This document shows, piece by piece, positions 41,100 through 52,230 of a stretch of 64,000 nt of DNA. The DNA is from Variovorax paradoxus. Lineage in GTDB: Bacteria > Pseudomonadota > Gammaproteobacteria > Burkholderiales > Burkholderiaceae_C. The stretch's first letter is position 1, and every line of letters begins with the position of its first letter. A program made the position numbers and the translations under genes. Under the pieces are notes generated by a model. It did not search any database and was not told the DNA's origin. It saw only the letters and a list, made by a program, of their open reading frames with translations. The stretch is from positions 5,211,001 to 5,275,000 of the forward strand of contig NZ_CP046622.1 of assembly GCF_009755665.1 (NCBI RefSeq), given 5' to 3'.

Positions 41100-43856
41100 T
41101 CAGAGTTGGGCTTCGGCCGGTTCGGGCGGCTCGCGGCGTGGCAGGGTGACGGTGAATTCTGCACCGCCGCCCAGCGCATTGGCCGCCGTGATCTCGCCGC
41201 CGTGCGCACTCACCACCGCGCGGCAGATCGCAAGGCCCAGCCCCACGCCCGGCGTGGCCGATTCGGACTCACCGCGCGTGAACTTGTCGAACAGCTTCTG
41301 CTCACGGCCCAGCAACGCGGCGGGCAGGCCGGGGCCGTGGTCGCGCACCGTGAGCACCAGCGTGCCGGGCTCGGCGCGCGCGCCCACGACGATGGGCGGG
41401 GCGCCGTATTTGGTGGCGTTCTCCAGCAGGTTGACGAGCACGCGCTCGATCAGCACCGCGTCGAATTCGACCAGCGGCAGGTCCGCATCGAGCGCGGTCT
41501 GCACGACGGCGCCGCCCAGCGAGGTGCGCGCCGCACGGATCGACGAGCCCACGACCTCCTCGACCGATTGCCAGTCGCGCCGCAGGTTCACCGCACCCCC
41601 GGCGATGCCGCTTTCGAGCCGCGCCATGTCCAGCAGGTTGTTGACCAGCGCATGCAGCTCGTGCGCCTGCGCGACGATGGCACGCGCCGCGTTGCCGTGC
41701 TCCTCGGGCGGCAGCGTCTGCAGAGATTCGGCCAGCGCGATCAGCGCGGTGAGCGGCGTGCGCACGTCGTGCGAGATCGCGCCGAGCAGCGCATTGCGCA
41801 GCCGCTCCGACTCCATCTCGACCACGGCCTGCTGCGCCACTTCGACGTAGTGCACGCGCTCCAGTGCGATCGCGATCTGCCGCGCGAGCGTTTCGAGCTG
41901 CTGCGCCTGCTCCGGAATCACCAGCCAGCGCGGCTGCGCGGGCGACAGCGCGAGCACGCCGCGCACGCGCATCGGCGCCTGCAGCGGCACGTAGTGCCAC
42001 GGCTGCGCTGCCAGCGTGGCGGTCGCAAGGCCCGCGGGCTGGCCGTGGCGAAAGGCCCAATCGGCCACCTGTGCATCGAAACCCTCGGGTGGCTCCTTCG
42101 GCAGCACCAACTGGTCGGCCGGGTCCGTCACCAGCACCAGCGCATGGCCGCCGAAGTGGCCCTGCACGGCGGCGGCACCGAGCGTGACGACCTGCGTGCT
42201 CTCCAGCGCCGCAGAGAGTTCGCGCGTGAGCTCGAACAGCGAGCGCGCACGCCGTTCGCGGCTGGTCGATACGCCGGCCGCAAAGCGCAGCCCCGCAGTG
42301 AGCTGCCCCACCAGCAGCCCGACGCCCAGCATGATCGCGAAGGTCAGCACGTACTGCACGTCGCTCACCGCAAACGAAAGCTGCGGCGGCACGAAGAAAT
42401 AGTCGAAGGCCGCGACGTTGAGCAGCGCCGCCAGCGCCGAGGGTCCTCGCCCGAAGCGCATCGCGACCCCGACCACGCCTAGCAGGAACAGCATCACGAT
42501 GTTCGCGAGTTCGAGCACGCCGGCCAGCGGCGTGCAGGCCAGCGTGAGCGCCACGCTGGTGGCCATGGCCCAGGCGTAGCCGGGCCAGTGGATGGGCGCG
42601 TTCTCGTGATCGTCGTCGTCGGCACGCGGTATGTTGAACGGCGTGCGCCCCAGGCGGCGCGCGCTGTCGACGCGGCCGACCTCCATGATGTCGAGCGCCG
42701 GCGCGCGTTGCGCCAGCGCGCGCGGCAGCGGCACCGCCGCGGCGGGCAACCAGCGGCGCCAGCCGCTCGCGGGCTCCGAACGCCCCATCACGAGCGTGGC
42801 GCAGTTGAGCCTGCGGGCCTGCTCGGAAAGTTGCTCGGCCACGTCGGAACCGGTGAGCACCGCGGTGGCCGCGCCCAGTTCCTCGGCGAGCTTGAGCACC
42901 GCGAGAATGCGGTCGCGCTCTTCGGCGGCCAGGCGCTGCAGCCGCGGCGTCTCGACGTAGGCCGCGTGCCAGCGCACGTTCAGCTGGCCCGCAAGCCGCG
43001 CCGCGGTGCGCACCGTCTGCGCCGCACCCTCGTGCGGACCGACGCACGCGAGGATCGCGCCCGAGGTGTTCCAGGCCTGCAGCGCGCCGCCATTTCCATC
43101 TTTTCCATTGCGGCCGGCCGCTCCCGACTGCTCGACCCGCCAGCCGCGCACATCGTCTTCCACATGCTCGGCGGTGCGGCGCAGCGCAATTTCGCGCAGC
43201 GCAATCAGGTTGCCCTTGCGGAAGAAGTTCTGCGCGGCGCGTTCGGCCTGCTGCGGCAGGTACACCTTGCCGGCCGCGAGCCGTGCCGTGAGCTCGTCGG
43301 GCGTGACGTCGACCAGCACCACCTCGTCGGCCTCGTCGAGCACGGTGTCGGGCACCGTCTCATGCACGCGCACGCCGGTGATCGCGCCGACGGTGCCGTT
43401 GAGGCTCTCCAGGTGCTGCACGTTGAGCGCCGACCACACCTCGATGCCCGCGGTCAGCAGCTCCTGCACGTCCTGCCAGCGCTTGGCGTGGCGCGAGCCG
43501 GGCGCGTTGGTGTGGGCGAGTTCGTCGACCAGCAGCACGGCGGGCTTGCGCGCGAGGGCGGCGTCGAGATCGAACTCGGCCAGCGTGCGGCCGCGGTAGT
43601 CCAGTTCGCGCATCGGCAGGGTGTCGAGCCCCGCGAGCAGCGCGGCGGTTTCGCTGCGGCCGTGGGTTTCGACCACGCCGATGAGCACGTCGCGCCCCGC
43701 GGCGCGCTCGCGCTGGGCGGCGCTAAGCATCGCCCAGGTCTTGCCCACGCCCGCGCTGGCACCGAAGTAGATGCGCAGCTTGCCGCGAAGCGCACGCGCC
43801 TCGTCGTTGCGCAATTGCGCAAGCAGGGCGTCGGGGTCGGGGCGGGTGTCGGGCAT
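41100..43856 (-). CDS. kdpD: potassium-sensing histidine kinase KdpD
   Basis: 918 residues, full length. The N-terminal KdpD domain starts with GKLRIYFGASAGVGKTWAMLSAAQ (Walker A-like) and includes LLVDELAHTNAPGSRHAKRWQDVQELL. A universal-stress-like domain spans about residues 245-375. Four closely spaced membrane helices (about 415-510) follow, then a GAF-like region and the H-box LLGAISHDVRTPLTAL, with N, G1 and G2 boxes (NLLENATKYGAPP, VRDHGPGLP, GVGLGLAICR). It senses potassium limitation and turgor and phosphorylates KdpE. It is preceded by two small genes that separate it from kdpC. Confidence 0.97.
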   Translation of the reverse strand: MPDTRPDPDALLAQLRNDEARALRGKLRIYFGASAGVGKTWAMLSAAQRERAAGRDVLIGVVETHGRSETAALLAGLDTLPMRELDYRGRTLAEFDLDAALARKPAVLLVDELAHTNAPGSRHAKRWQDVQELLTAGIEVWSALNVQHLESLNGTVGAITGVRVHETVPDTVLDEADEVVLVDVTPDELTARLAAGKVYLPQQAERAAQNFFRKGNLIALREIALRRTAEHVEDDVRGWRVEQSGAAGRNGKDGNGGALQAWNTSGAILACVGPHEGAAQTVRTAARLAGQLNVRWHAAYVETPRLQRLAAEERDRILAVLKLAEELGAATAVLTGSDVAEQLSEQARRLNCATLVMGRSEPASGWRRWLPAAAVPLPRALAQRAPALDIMEVGRVDSARRLGRTPFNIPRADDDDHENAPIHWPGYAWAMATSVALTLACTPLAGVLELANIVMLFLLGVVGVAMRFGRGPSALAALLNVAAFDYFFVPPQLSFAVSDVQYVLTFAIMLGVGLLVGQLTAGLRFAAGVSTSRERRARSLFELTRELSAALESTQVVTLGAAAVQGHFGGHALVLVTDPADQLVLPKEPPEGFDAQVADWAFRHGQPAGLATATLAAQPWHYVPLQAPMRVRGVLALSPAQPRWLVIPEQAQQLETLARQIAIALERVHYVEVAQQAVVEMESERLRNALLGAISHDVRTPLTALIALAESLQTLPPEEHGNAARAIVAQAHELHALVNNLLDMARLESGIAGGAVNLRRDWQSVEEVVGSSIRAARTSLGGAVVQTALDADLPLVEFDAVLIERVLVNLLENATKYGAPPIVVGARAEPGTLVLTVRDHGPGLPAALLGREQKLFDKFTRGESESATPGVGLGLAICRAVVSAHGGEITAANALGGGAEFTVTLPRREPPEPAEAQL

Positions 43857-43871
43857 GGATGGCTGCGCAGG

Positions 43872-44006
43872 TTAGCGCATCGGGCCGCGCTTGCGGCGCC
43901 TGGTCTCGTGCCGCCGCGCCGTGCGCGAGAGCACCCACCAGGCAAAGCCCAGCGGCACGAAGAGCGCCACGAGCGCCAGCAGTATGTGGAAAAGGTCAGT
44001 GACCAT
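43872..44006 (-). CDS. 44-aa single-helix membrane peptide in the kdp operon
   Basis: ATG at 44006, TAA at 43872. The peptide has one hydrophobic helix (LFHILLALVALFVPLGFAWW, residues 5-24), then a strongly basic tail (RTARRHETRRRKRGPMR). Positive residues after the helix suggest that the C-terminus stays in the cytoplasm. The gene overlaps the end of the 118-aa gene by 11 bases and ends 15 bases before kdpD, so it sits inside the operon. I know of no named Kdp subunit like it. It might tune the KdpD sensor or the pump. Confidence 0.65.
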   Translation of the reverse strand: MVTDLFHILLALVALFVPLGFAWWVLSRTARRHETRRRKRGPMR

Positions 44007-44352
44007 CGCGCAGGCCGCAGCGGGCCAGGTGCTCGCGCCAGCTCACGAGCCGGCCGATCTCGCCCGAGGGCACGCACTCGATCAGGCGGTGCAGCACCTC
44101 GGCGTAGCTCGCGATGGGCAGGCGGACCATCAGGCGCACGCAGGGCGCATCGCTCTCTTGCGAGCAGAGGGCGTGCAGCAACGGCTCGCAGCGCACCACG
44201 CCCGCATCGGGGCAGCCCGCGATGCTGCGGCGCACGCGCAGCGCGTCGGCGCAGCAGACGGTGACGTCGAGCACGTAGAACGAGCCCGTGGCGGTCACAG
44301 GCGCGTGCATTCGCAACGTGCCGGGGTGTTCACGGTAAGCGGCATAGGCCAT
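43996..44352 (-). CDS. 118-aa soluble protein of unknown function between kdpC and kdpD
   Basis: Start at the ATG at 44352, which has an AGGAGA ribosome site at the right distance; a TTG at 44367 in the same frame overlaps the kdpC stop. The protein is soluble with many Cys residues (VTVCCADALRVRRSIAGCPDAGVVRCEPLLHALCSQ, PCVRLMVRLP, RLIECVPSG, ARCGL). It resembles a small alpha/beta fold with two beta-alpha-beta-like segments (SFYVLDVTVCC, PCVRLMVRLPIASYAEVLHRLIE). I recognise no family. The position, fixed between pump and sensor genes, suggests a role in Kdp signalling. Confidence 0.65.
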   Translation of the reverse strand: MAYAAYREHPGTLRMHAPVTATGSFYVLDVTVCCADALRVRRSIAGCPDAGVVRCEPLLHALCSQESDAPCVRLMVRLPIASYAEVLHRLIECVPSGEIGRLVSWREHLARCGLRDGH

Positions 44353-44363
44353 GGTTTTTCTCC

Positions 44364-44939
44364 TCAACGCATCGAAGCATCGAGCGCGAGATTCAGTGCG
44401 AGAACGTTGACGCGAGATTCACCAAGCACACCCCAGAGAGCGCCTTGCGTGTTCTTTTCGATCAGCGCATTGATCTGTTCGACCGGCACCCCGCGCACGC
44501 GCGCGACGCGGGCCGCCTGGTACTGCGCTGCGGCGGGGCTGATGTCGGGATCGAGTCCGCTGGATGAAGCCGTGACAAGGTCGACCGGCACCGGCGCGGT
44601 GTTGCCCGGGTCCGCGGCGTGAAGGGCTTCGACACGGGCCTTGACCGCATCGGCCAGCGCCGGATTGAGCGGGCCGAGGTTCGAGCCGCCCGAAGCGCTC
44701 GCGTTGTAGGGCCGCGGCGCGGTGGCGGAGGGCCGGCCCCAGAAGTGCTTCGGGTCGCTGAAGTTCTGGCCGATGAGACTGGAGCCCACGACGGTTCCGC
44801 CCTGCACGACCAGGCTGCCCGCGGCCTGCGAAGGAAACAGCGCCTTGGCGGCGCCAGTCACGGCCAATGGGTAGACCAGGCCGGTGAGCGCACTCAGGAG
44901 CGTGAAGAGCACGAGCGCGGGACGAACGATGTTGTTCAT
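44364..44939 (-). CDS. kdpC: potassium-transporting ATPase subunit C
   Basis: 191 residues. One N-terminal membrane helix ([26 protein letters not shown]) anchors a periplasmic domain. Conserved blocks are [36 protein letters not shown] and [30 protein letters not shown], all typical of KdpC. It stabilises the KdpFABC complex and raises potassium affinity. It starts 13 bases after the kdpB stop. Confidence 0.97.
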   Translation of the reverse strand: MNNIVRPALVLFTLLSALTGLVYPLAVTGAAKALFPSQAAGSLVVQGGTVVGSSLIGQNFSDPKHFWGRPSATAPRPYNASASGGSNLGPLNPALADAVKARVEALHAADPGNTAPVPVDLVTASSSGLDPDISPAAAQYQAARVARVRGVPVEQINALIEKNTQGALWGVLGESRVNVLALNLALDASMR

Positions 44940-44952
44940 GATGAAGAACTCC

Positions 44953-47052
<2,100 letters not shown>

Positions 47053-47063
47053 GGTGCGCTCCT

Positions 47064-48869
47064 TCATTTCCAGAGCACGAGGTGTTCGACCACCGGCCCA
47101 AGGGCCAGTGCCGGCACGTAGTTGAGCAAGCCGACCAGCAGCACGGTTCCGATCAGCAACGATACGAACAGCGGCCCGTGCGTGGGCAGCGTGCCACCGG
47201 TGACGGGCAGGCGCTGCTTGGCCGCGAGCGAACCGGCAATGGCCAGCACCGGCACGATCACCGCGAAGCGGCCGAGCCACATCGCAAGCCCGAGCAGGCC
47301 GTTGTAGAACGGCGTGTTGGCGGACAAGCCCGCGAAGGCGCTGCCGTTGTTGTTGGCGGCCGAGCTCAGCGCGTAAAGGATTTCGGAGAAGCCGTGCGCA
47401 CCGGGGTTCGCGATGCCGGCCTTGCCCGCGCCCGTCATCACCGCCACTGCCGTACCGGCCAGCACCAGCACGGGCGTGACCAGGATGGCGATGGAGATCA
47501 GCTTCATCTCGCGCACCTCGATCTTCTTTCCGAGGTACTCGGGCGTGCGGCCGATCATCAGCCCCGCGATGAACACCGCGAGCATCGCGAAGATCAGCAT
47601 GCCGTAGAGGCCGCTGCCCACGCCGCCGAACACCACCTCGCCCAGCTGCATCAGCACCATGGGCACCATGCCGCCAAGCGGTGTGAAGGAGTCGTGCATC
47701 GAGATCACCGCGCCGCACGAGGCGGCCGTGGTGACGGCGGCGAAAAGCGCCGAGGCATCGATGCCGAAGCGCACCTCCTTGCCTTCCATGTTGCCGCCGC
47801 TTTGCAGCGCGCCGTGCAGCTGGTCGACGCCCAGCGCGCCAAGGAGCGGATTGCCGGCCTGCTCGGCGGGGATGACGACCATCACCGCCGCCACGAACAT
47901 CACCGTCATCGCCGCAAGCACCGCCCAGCCCTGGCGCAGGTCGCCCACCACGCGCCCGAACGCGAAGCACAGGCCAGCCGGAATCAGGAAGATCGCGATC
48001 ATCTGCAGCAGGTTGGCGAGCGCGGTCGGGTTCTCGTAGGGGTGCGCCGAGTTGGCGTTGAAGAATCCACCGCCGTTGGTGCCGATCATCTTGATGGCCT
48101 CCTGCGACGCGACAGGGCCCATGGCGAGCGTCTGCGTTTTGGTGGTGACGTTTTCCATCACCGGCGCACCCCTCTCGTCCTTCAAGGGCTGGCCATCGGC
48201 GCCGTTCTTCGGCTGCTGGAAGGCAATGGCCTCGACCGTTTGCACGGTCTTGTACGCATCGAAGTTCTGGATCACGCCCTGCCCCACGAAAAACACCGCG
48301 AGCACGAACGACAGCGGCACCAGCAGCCACAGCGTGATGCGCGTGATGTCGGCCCAGAAGTTGCCGACCAGGCCACGGCTCTTGCCGTCGCCGCGACGCG
48401 CGAAGCCGCGCACCAGTGCAAAGGCCACCGCAATGCCTGTGGCGGCGGAGAAGAAGTTCTGCACCGTGAGCCCGAGCATCTGCGTGAGATAGCTCATGGT
48501 CGACTCGCCGCCATAGCCTTGCCAGTTGGTATTGGAGACGAAGCTCACCGCGGTGTTGAAAGCCGAGTCGGGTGACACGGCGCCCATGCTGGCCGGGTTG
48601 AGCGGCAGCCAGCCCTGCAGGCGCTGCAGCGCGTAGAGAAAGATCGCCCCAACGGCATTGAAGGCCAGCAACGCGAGCGCATAGCGCAGCCAGTGCATCG
48701 ATTGCTCGGGCTTGGTGCCCGCGAGCTTGTAGAGCGGCGCCTCGATGCGCTGCATCCAGCGCGGCAGGCGCCCGTCGCACAGCGCGGCAAGAAACTTGCC
48801 GACCGGCCATGCCAGCAGCAGAAGTGCCACGAGAAAGAGGGCCAGCAAGGACCAGGCGGAGGCGGTCAT
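47064..48869 (-). CDS. kdpA: potassium-transporting ATPase potassium-binding subunit
   Basis: 601 residues with ten or more membrane helices. Four pore-loop segments resembling potassium channel filters can be read: [15 protein letters not shown] (residues about 110-124), [23 protein letters not shown] (about 255-280), [14 protein letters not shown], and [14 protein letters not shown] near 500. KdpA is the potassium-selective channel-like subunit of the KdpFABC pump. The stop lies 12 bases upstream of the kdpB start, and the start follows the kdpF stop with one base between. Confidence 0.98.
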   Translation of the reverse strand: MTASAWSLLALFLVALLLLAWPVGKFLAALCDGRLPRWMQRIEAPLYKLAGTKPEQSMHWLRYALALLAFNAVGAIFLYALQRLQGWLPLNPASMGAVSPDSAFNTAVSFVSNTNWQGYGGESTMSYLTQMLGLTVQNFFSAATGIAVAFALVRGFARRGDGKSRGLVGNFWADITRITLWLLVPLSFVLAVFFVGQGVIQNFDAYKTVQTVEAIAFQQPKNGADGQPLKDERGAPVMENVTTKTQTLAMGPVASQEAIKMIGTNGGGFFNANSAHPYENPTALANLLQMIAIFLIPAGLCFAFGRVVGDLRQGWAVLAAMTVMFVAAVMVVIPAEQAGNPLLGALGVDQLHGALQSGGNMEGKEVRFGIDASALFAAVTTAASCGAVISMHDSFTPLGGMVPMVLMQLGEVVFGGVGSGLYGMLIFAMLAVFIAGLMIGRTPEYLGKKIEVREMKLISIAILVTPVLVLAGTAVAVMTGAGKAGIANPGAHGFSEILYALSSAANNNGSAFAGLSANTPFYNGLLGLAMWLGRFAVIVPVLAIAGSLAAKQRLPVTGGTLPTHGPLFVSLLIGTVLLVGLLNYVPALALGPVVEHLVLWK

Positions 48870-48870
48870 T

Positions 48871-48969
48871 TCAGAACTCCTCCGCGCAGATCAGCGCAAA
48901 CACCAGGTAGGCGAACAGGACGACGGCGATCAACGCGCCAAAGCCGTAGAGCGCTTCGAGGCTGATCAT
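48871..48969 (-). CDS. kdpF: potassium-transporting ATPase subunit F
   Basis: 32 residues, one hydrophobic helix ([21 protein letters not shown]) with a short acidic end, the size and form of KdpF. The ATG at 48969 overlaps the stop of the 46-aa gene upstream in an ATGA, and the stop at 48871 is one base before the kdpA start. KdpF is a lipid-like stabiliser of the pump complex. Confidence 0.93.
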   Translation of the reverse strand: MISLEALYGFGALIAVVLFAYLVFALICAEEF

Positions 48970-49106
48970 GGCCGCTCTCCTTCGCCCGCGGTCAGCTCAT
49001 TCGACGCATTCATTGCACCCGGCCCTTCGAGCCGGTCCAGCCCGAAGACCATGGCCGCCAATGCGGCCCACAGCGCCAGCAAGGCGCCCATCCAGACGAA
49101 ATCCAT
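48966..49106 (-). CDS. 46-aa membrane peptide leading the kdp operon
   Basis: ATG at 49106, TGA at 48966 overlapping the kdpF ATG. The sequence has an N-terminal helix (FVWMGALLALWAALAAMVFGL, residues 3-23) followed by a polar, acidic tail ([23 protein letters not shown]). It has a weak GGAGCAATGA-type ribosome site. It is the first gene after the candidate kdp promoter and looks coupled to kdpF. I know of no named Kdp component like this, although small unnamed reading frames ahead of kdpF occur in related genomes. It could be a second stabiliser or a leader peptide. Confidence 0.65.
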   Translation of the reverse strand: MDFVWMGALLALWAALAAMVFGLDRLEGPGAMNASNELTAGEGERP

Positions 49107-49187
49107 TCATTGCTCCTGCAGCGAAACCAAGGCATCGAGTCTCGGCAGGCGCCCGTAAAAACGGGGAACAGAGTCGGCGGGGCCGTA

Positions 49188-49202
49188 TAAAGAAACCGTA
49201 AA
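49188..49202 (-). promoter_or_regulatory. candidate KdpE binding repeats upstream of kdp
   Basis: On the minus strand, TTTACGGTTTCTTTATACG has TTTA halves 11 bases apart (TAAA at 49188-49191 and 49199-49202 on the plus strand), similar to the T-rich TTTATA/TTTACA box of E. coli KdpE. It lies 82-97 bases before the first start codon of the kdp operon. It is an assignment by similarity and position. Confidence 0.5.
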
Positions 49203-49283
49203 GACGTCCCGTCTTTCGCAAGGCCCTCGACAGCGGATGCACAGTCATTCAATAATCAAAGCTAGATCTGTGAAATAAAAAGG

Positions 49284-49952
49284 ATGACCACCCGCCCACT
49301 CGACCTGAAGCCCGCCTGGACACCGCACCAGCCGGCGGACCGCATCCTGTCCACGCTCAAGACCCGCGGCGCGCTCGGCATTCCCGACATTGCCAAGGTG
49401 CTCGACGTGACGGTGGAAGCGGTGCGCCAGCAGATGGTCAAGTTGCAGTCCGACGGGCTGGTCGACGCCGAAAGCCGGCCGGCGGGACGCGGCAGGCCGA
49501 CGCAGATATGGCGGCTTACCGGCGCCGGGCACGCACGCTTTCCGGACACGCATGCCGAGATGACGGTGCAGATGATCAGCGCCGTGATCACCGTGTTCGG
49601 CGAGAAGGGCATGGACCAGCTCATCGGCGCGCGCGAAGAAGCCATGCGTGCCAACTATCGCGAGGCGATGCTGGGCGCGCGCAGCCTGAAGACGAAGCTC
49701 GAACGGCTCGCCGAAATCCGCAGCCGCGAAGGCTACATGGCCGAGTTCCGGCCCGAGGGCGAGGGCTTTCTCTTCATCGAGAACCACTGTCCCATCTGCA
49801 CCGCGGCGCGGGCCTGCACGGGCTTTTGCCGCAGCGAACTGCAGCTCTTCGAAGAAGTGCTCGGAACCGACGCGAGCGTGAGCCGCGTCGAGCATGTGCT
49901 TGCGGGCGCGCGGCGCTGCGCCTACCAGGTGAGCCCCAGGAACGCGCCTTGA
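49284..49952 (+). CDS. Fe-S-type transcriptional regulator, SufR-like
   Basis: 222 residues. An N-terminal winged helix ([59 protein letters not shown]) is of the DeoR/ArsR-like type found in SufR. The C-terminal part carries Cys169, Cys172, Cys178, Cys182 and Cys212 in [17 protein letters not shown] and GARRCAYQV, the ligand set expected for an iron-sulfur cluster. SufR proteins report cluster status and repress suf genes. Here no suf gene follows; sodB does, 38 bases later and in the same direction, so this protein may couple iron-sulfur or superoxide state to iron superoxide dismutase. The upstream gap is shared with the kdp promoter region. Confidence 0.82.
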   Translation: MTTRPLDLKPAWTPHQPADRILSTLKTRGALGIPDIAKVLDVTVEAVRQQMVKLQSDGLVDAESRPAGRGRPTQIWRLTGAGHARFPDTHAEMTVQMISAVITVFGEKGMDQLIGAREEAMRANYREAMLGARSLKTKLERLAEIRSREGYMAEFRPEGEGFLFIENHCPICTAARACTGFCRSELQLFEEVLGTDASVSRVEHVLAGARRCAYQVSPRNAP

Positions 49953-49990
49953 TTCAGACTGTTTTCAAAACCCGAAAGGAAAGACCCACC

Positions 49991-50572
49991 ATGGAACACA
50001 CCCTCCCACCCCTGCCCTACGCCCTCGACGCGCTGGCACCCGAGTACTCGAAGGAAACCCTCGAGTACCACTACGGCAAGCACCACAACGCCTACGTGGT
50101 GAACCTGAACAACCTGCAAAAGGGCACCGAGTTCGAATCGATGACCCTCGAGGAGATCGTCAAGAAGTCCAGCGGCGGCATCTACAACAACGCCGCCCAG
50201 ATCTGGAACCACACCTTCTTCTGGAACTGCATGAAGCCCCAGGGCGGCGGTGCTCCCAGCGGCGCGCTGGCCAAGGCCATCGATGCCAAGTGGGGCAGCT
50301 ACGACGCGTTCAAGGAAGCGTTCGTGAAGTCGGCCGTGGGCAACTTCGGCTCGGGCTGGACGTGGCTGGTGAAGAAGGCCGACGGTTCGGTGGACATCGT
50401 GAACATGGGCGCCGCCGGCACGCCTCTGACCACGGGCGACACGCCGGTGCTGACGGTGGACGTGTGGGAACACGCCTATTACATCGACTACCGCAACCTG
50501 CGCCCGAAGTTCGTCGAGACCTTCCTGGCCAAGCTGGTGAACTGGGACTTCGCAGCCAGGAACTTCGGCTGA
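49991..50572 (+). CDS. sodB: superoxide dismutase (Fe)
   Basis: 193 residues. The metal ligands are His27, His74, Asp157 and His161 ([11 protein letters not shown]). The outer-sphere Gln is at position 70 in the [13 protein letters not shown] block, which is the iron-type arrangement. It converts superoxide to hydrogen peroxide and oxygen in the cytoplasm. The ribosome site AAAGGAAAGACC is 10 bases before the ATG. It follows the SufR-like gene in the same direction. Confidence 0.97.
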   Translation: MEHTLPPLPYALDALAPEYSKETLEYHYGKHHNAYVVNLNNLQKGTEFESMTLEEIVKKSSGGIYNNAAQIWNHTFFWNCMKPQGGGAPSGALAKAIDAKWGSYDAFKEAFVKSAVGNFGSGWTWLVKKADGSVDIVNMGAAGTPLTTGDTPVLTVDVWEHAYYIDYRNLRPKFVETFLAKLVNWDFAARNFG

Positions 50573-50602
50573 CGCCAGCCCAAGTTCCAGCCGGCGGCAT
50601 CC

Positions 50603-50980
50603 TCACTCGTTGACCAGGTTGAGGATGTTGCCGTCCGGGTCCTTGAACCAGGCGACCTTCATCTTGTCCATCACGTGGATGTCGCCCGCGAGCGTTGTGT
50701 TCGGCATCTCGTAGTGCTCGAAGCGAACGCCCTTTGCCTTGAGCGCCGCCACGAGTCCCTCGATGTCGCCACCCACCGCCCAGGTCACGGCCGTGGCCTG
50801 ATTGGTGCCGGCGAACGAAGAGCAGTAGACATTGATACGGCTGTTACCGCTGCGATAGGCGATCATGTCCTCGCAGTCGGTGTCGGCCGGTGCCAAGCCC
50901 AGCGTGTCTTCGTAGAAGCGGCGAGCCACGGCAAGGTCTTTCACCGCGAGGTTGGCCACAGCATTGATATTTCCGAGCAT
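50603..50980 (-). CDS. VOC (glyoxalase/dioxygenase) superfamily protein
   Basis: 125 residues forming two beta-alpha-beta-beta-beta modules: ANLAVKDLAVARRFYEDTLGLAP at the start and VAWFKDPDGNILNLVNE at the end, the standard VOC signature. One possible metal ligand is the C-terminal Glu of NLVNE. The first-strand His found in glyoxalase I is replaced (NAVANLAVKDL), so a full catalytic metal site is doubtful. It may be a binding or resistance protein rather than an enzyme. Convergent with sodB, 30 bases away. Confidence 0.85.
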   Translation of the reverse strand: MLGNINAVANLAVKDLAVARRFYEDTLGLAPADTDCEDMIAYRSGNSRINVYCSSFAGTNQATAVTWAVGGDIEGLVAALKAKGVRFEHYEMPNTTLAGDIHVMDKMKVAWFKDPDGNILNLVNE

Positions 50981-51173
50981 GGCTGTCTCCTGTGTGGATG
51001 GGCACCCATCTTCTGCCCCGCAGCGCGCATGTCAAGCCGCCGCTACCCGATACGGGGCCCATCGCGAACGAAGAAACCGCCCGGCCCGGGTTCCGGCACA
51101 CTGCACCCTTGGTGCAGTGCCCGATGAGGCCCGAAAATCTGCCCCTGATTCGCCCCGATACAGAGACAAACCC

Positions 51174-52169
51174 ATGATCCGCAAACTCACCCGTCCGCTG
51201 GCCCTTGCGCTGGCCCTTCCCCTGGCCGCCATTTCCCTCACGCTCGCCGCCCCTGCCGCGCAGGCTCAGGCCTACCCCGCCAAGCCCATTCGCATGATCG
51301 TGCCCTTCCCGCCCGGCGGCGGCACCGACATCCTGGCGCGCCTGGTGGCACAGAAGCTCACCGAGGCCAACCACTGGACCGTGGTGCCCGACAACCGCGG
51401 CGGCGCCGGCGGCACCATCGGCATTGCCGAGGCCGCGCGCGCCGCGCCCGGCGGCTACGACATCGTGATGGGCCAGAAGGACAACATGGTCGTTGCGCCC
51501 TGGCTCTACAAGAACCTGAGCTACAACCCGGTGAAAGACCTCACCGCCGTGGCCCACGTGGCCTACACGCCGGTGGTGATCGTCACGCAGGCCAACTCCA
51601 AGTTCAAGACGCTGAACGACGTGGTGACCGCTGCGCGCGCCGCGCCCGACACCGTCACCTACGGCTCGCCCGGCAACGGCACCACCATTCACCTGGCCGG
51701 CGAGATCTTCAACGGCGCCGCGCAGATCAAGATGCGCCACGTGCCCTACAAGGGCTCCAACGCGGCCATGATGGACGTGCTGGCGGGCAACGTCGACCTG
51801 ATGGTGTCGTCGGTGCCTTCGGCGCTGGCGCAGATCAAGGCGGGCAAACTTCGCCCGCTGGCCGTGACCTCGGCCAAGCGCAGCACCTCGCTGCCCGACA
51901 CGCCCACCGTGGCCGAGCTCGGCTACAAGGGCTTCGACGTGTCCACCTGGTACGGCCTGTTCGTGCCGGCCAAGACGCCGAAGGACGTGATCGCGACGCT
52001 GAATACGGAAGTGAACAAGCTGCTGGCCACGCCCGAAATGAAGGCCGCCATCATTGCCCAGGGCGCCGAGCCGCAGGCCATGACGCCCGAACAATTCGAG
52101 ACACTGCTGAAGACCGACTACGACAAGTGGAAGGGCATCGTGCAAGCCTCGGGCGCGACTATCGAATAA
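51174..52169 (+). CDS. Bug-family (TctC-like) periplasmic solute-binding protein
   Basis: 331 residues. Sec-type signal peptide (residues 1-31, LALALPLAAISLTLAAPAAQAQA) and mature start YPAKPIRMIVPFPPGGGTDILAR, the hallmark of Bug proteins. Further marks are DNRGGAGGTIGIAEAARAAPGGYDIVMG, YGSPGNGTTIHLAGEIF, VPYKGSNAAMMDVLAGNVDLMVSSV and ELGYKGFDVSTWYGLFVPAKTP. Carboxylates or small aromatics are the usual ligands. No membrane components lie beside it, as is typical of the expanded Burkholderiales set. It is followed by a metallo-beta-lactamase-fold gene on the same strand. Confidence 0.93.
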   Translation: MIRKLTRPLALALALPLAAISLTLAAPAAQAQAYPAKPIRMIVPFPPGGGTDILARLVAQKLTEANHWTVVPDNRGGAGGTIGIAEAARAAPGGYDIVMGQKDNMVVAPWLYKNLSYNPVKDLTAVAHVAYTPVVIVTQANSKFKTLNDVVTAARAAPDTVTYGSPGNGTTIHLAGEIFNGAAQIKMRHVPYKGSNAAMMDVLAGNVDLMVSSVPSALAQIKAGKLRPLAVTSAKRSTSLPDTPTVAELGYKGFDVSTWYGLFVPAKTPKDVIATLNTEVNKLLATPEMKAAIIAQGAEPQAMTPEQFETLLKTDYDKWKGIVQASGATIE

Positions 52170-52230
52170 GCGCCGGGCATCGCAGAATGTTGTCTCCACA
52201 ACAGGCCGCATCGGCGGCATGGAGACAGCG

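Noticed and set aside
47053..48810. Continuation of the kdpB frame far upstream, making a 1285-residue protein
   Set aside because: It runs through kdpA in another frame. The KdpB family start and its AAGGAG site are at 47052.
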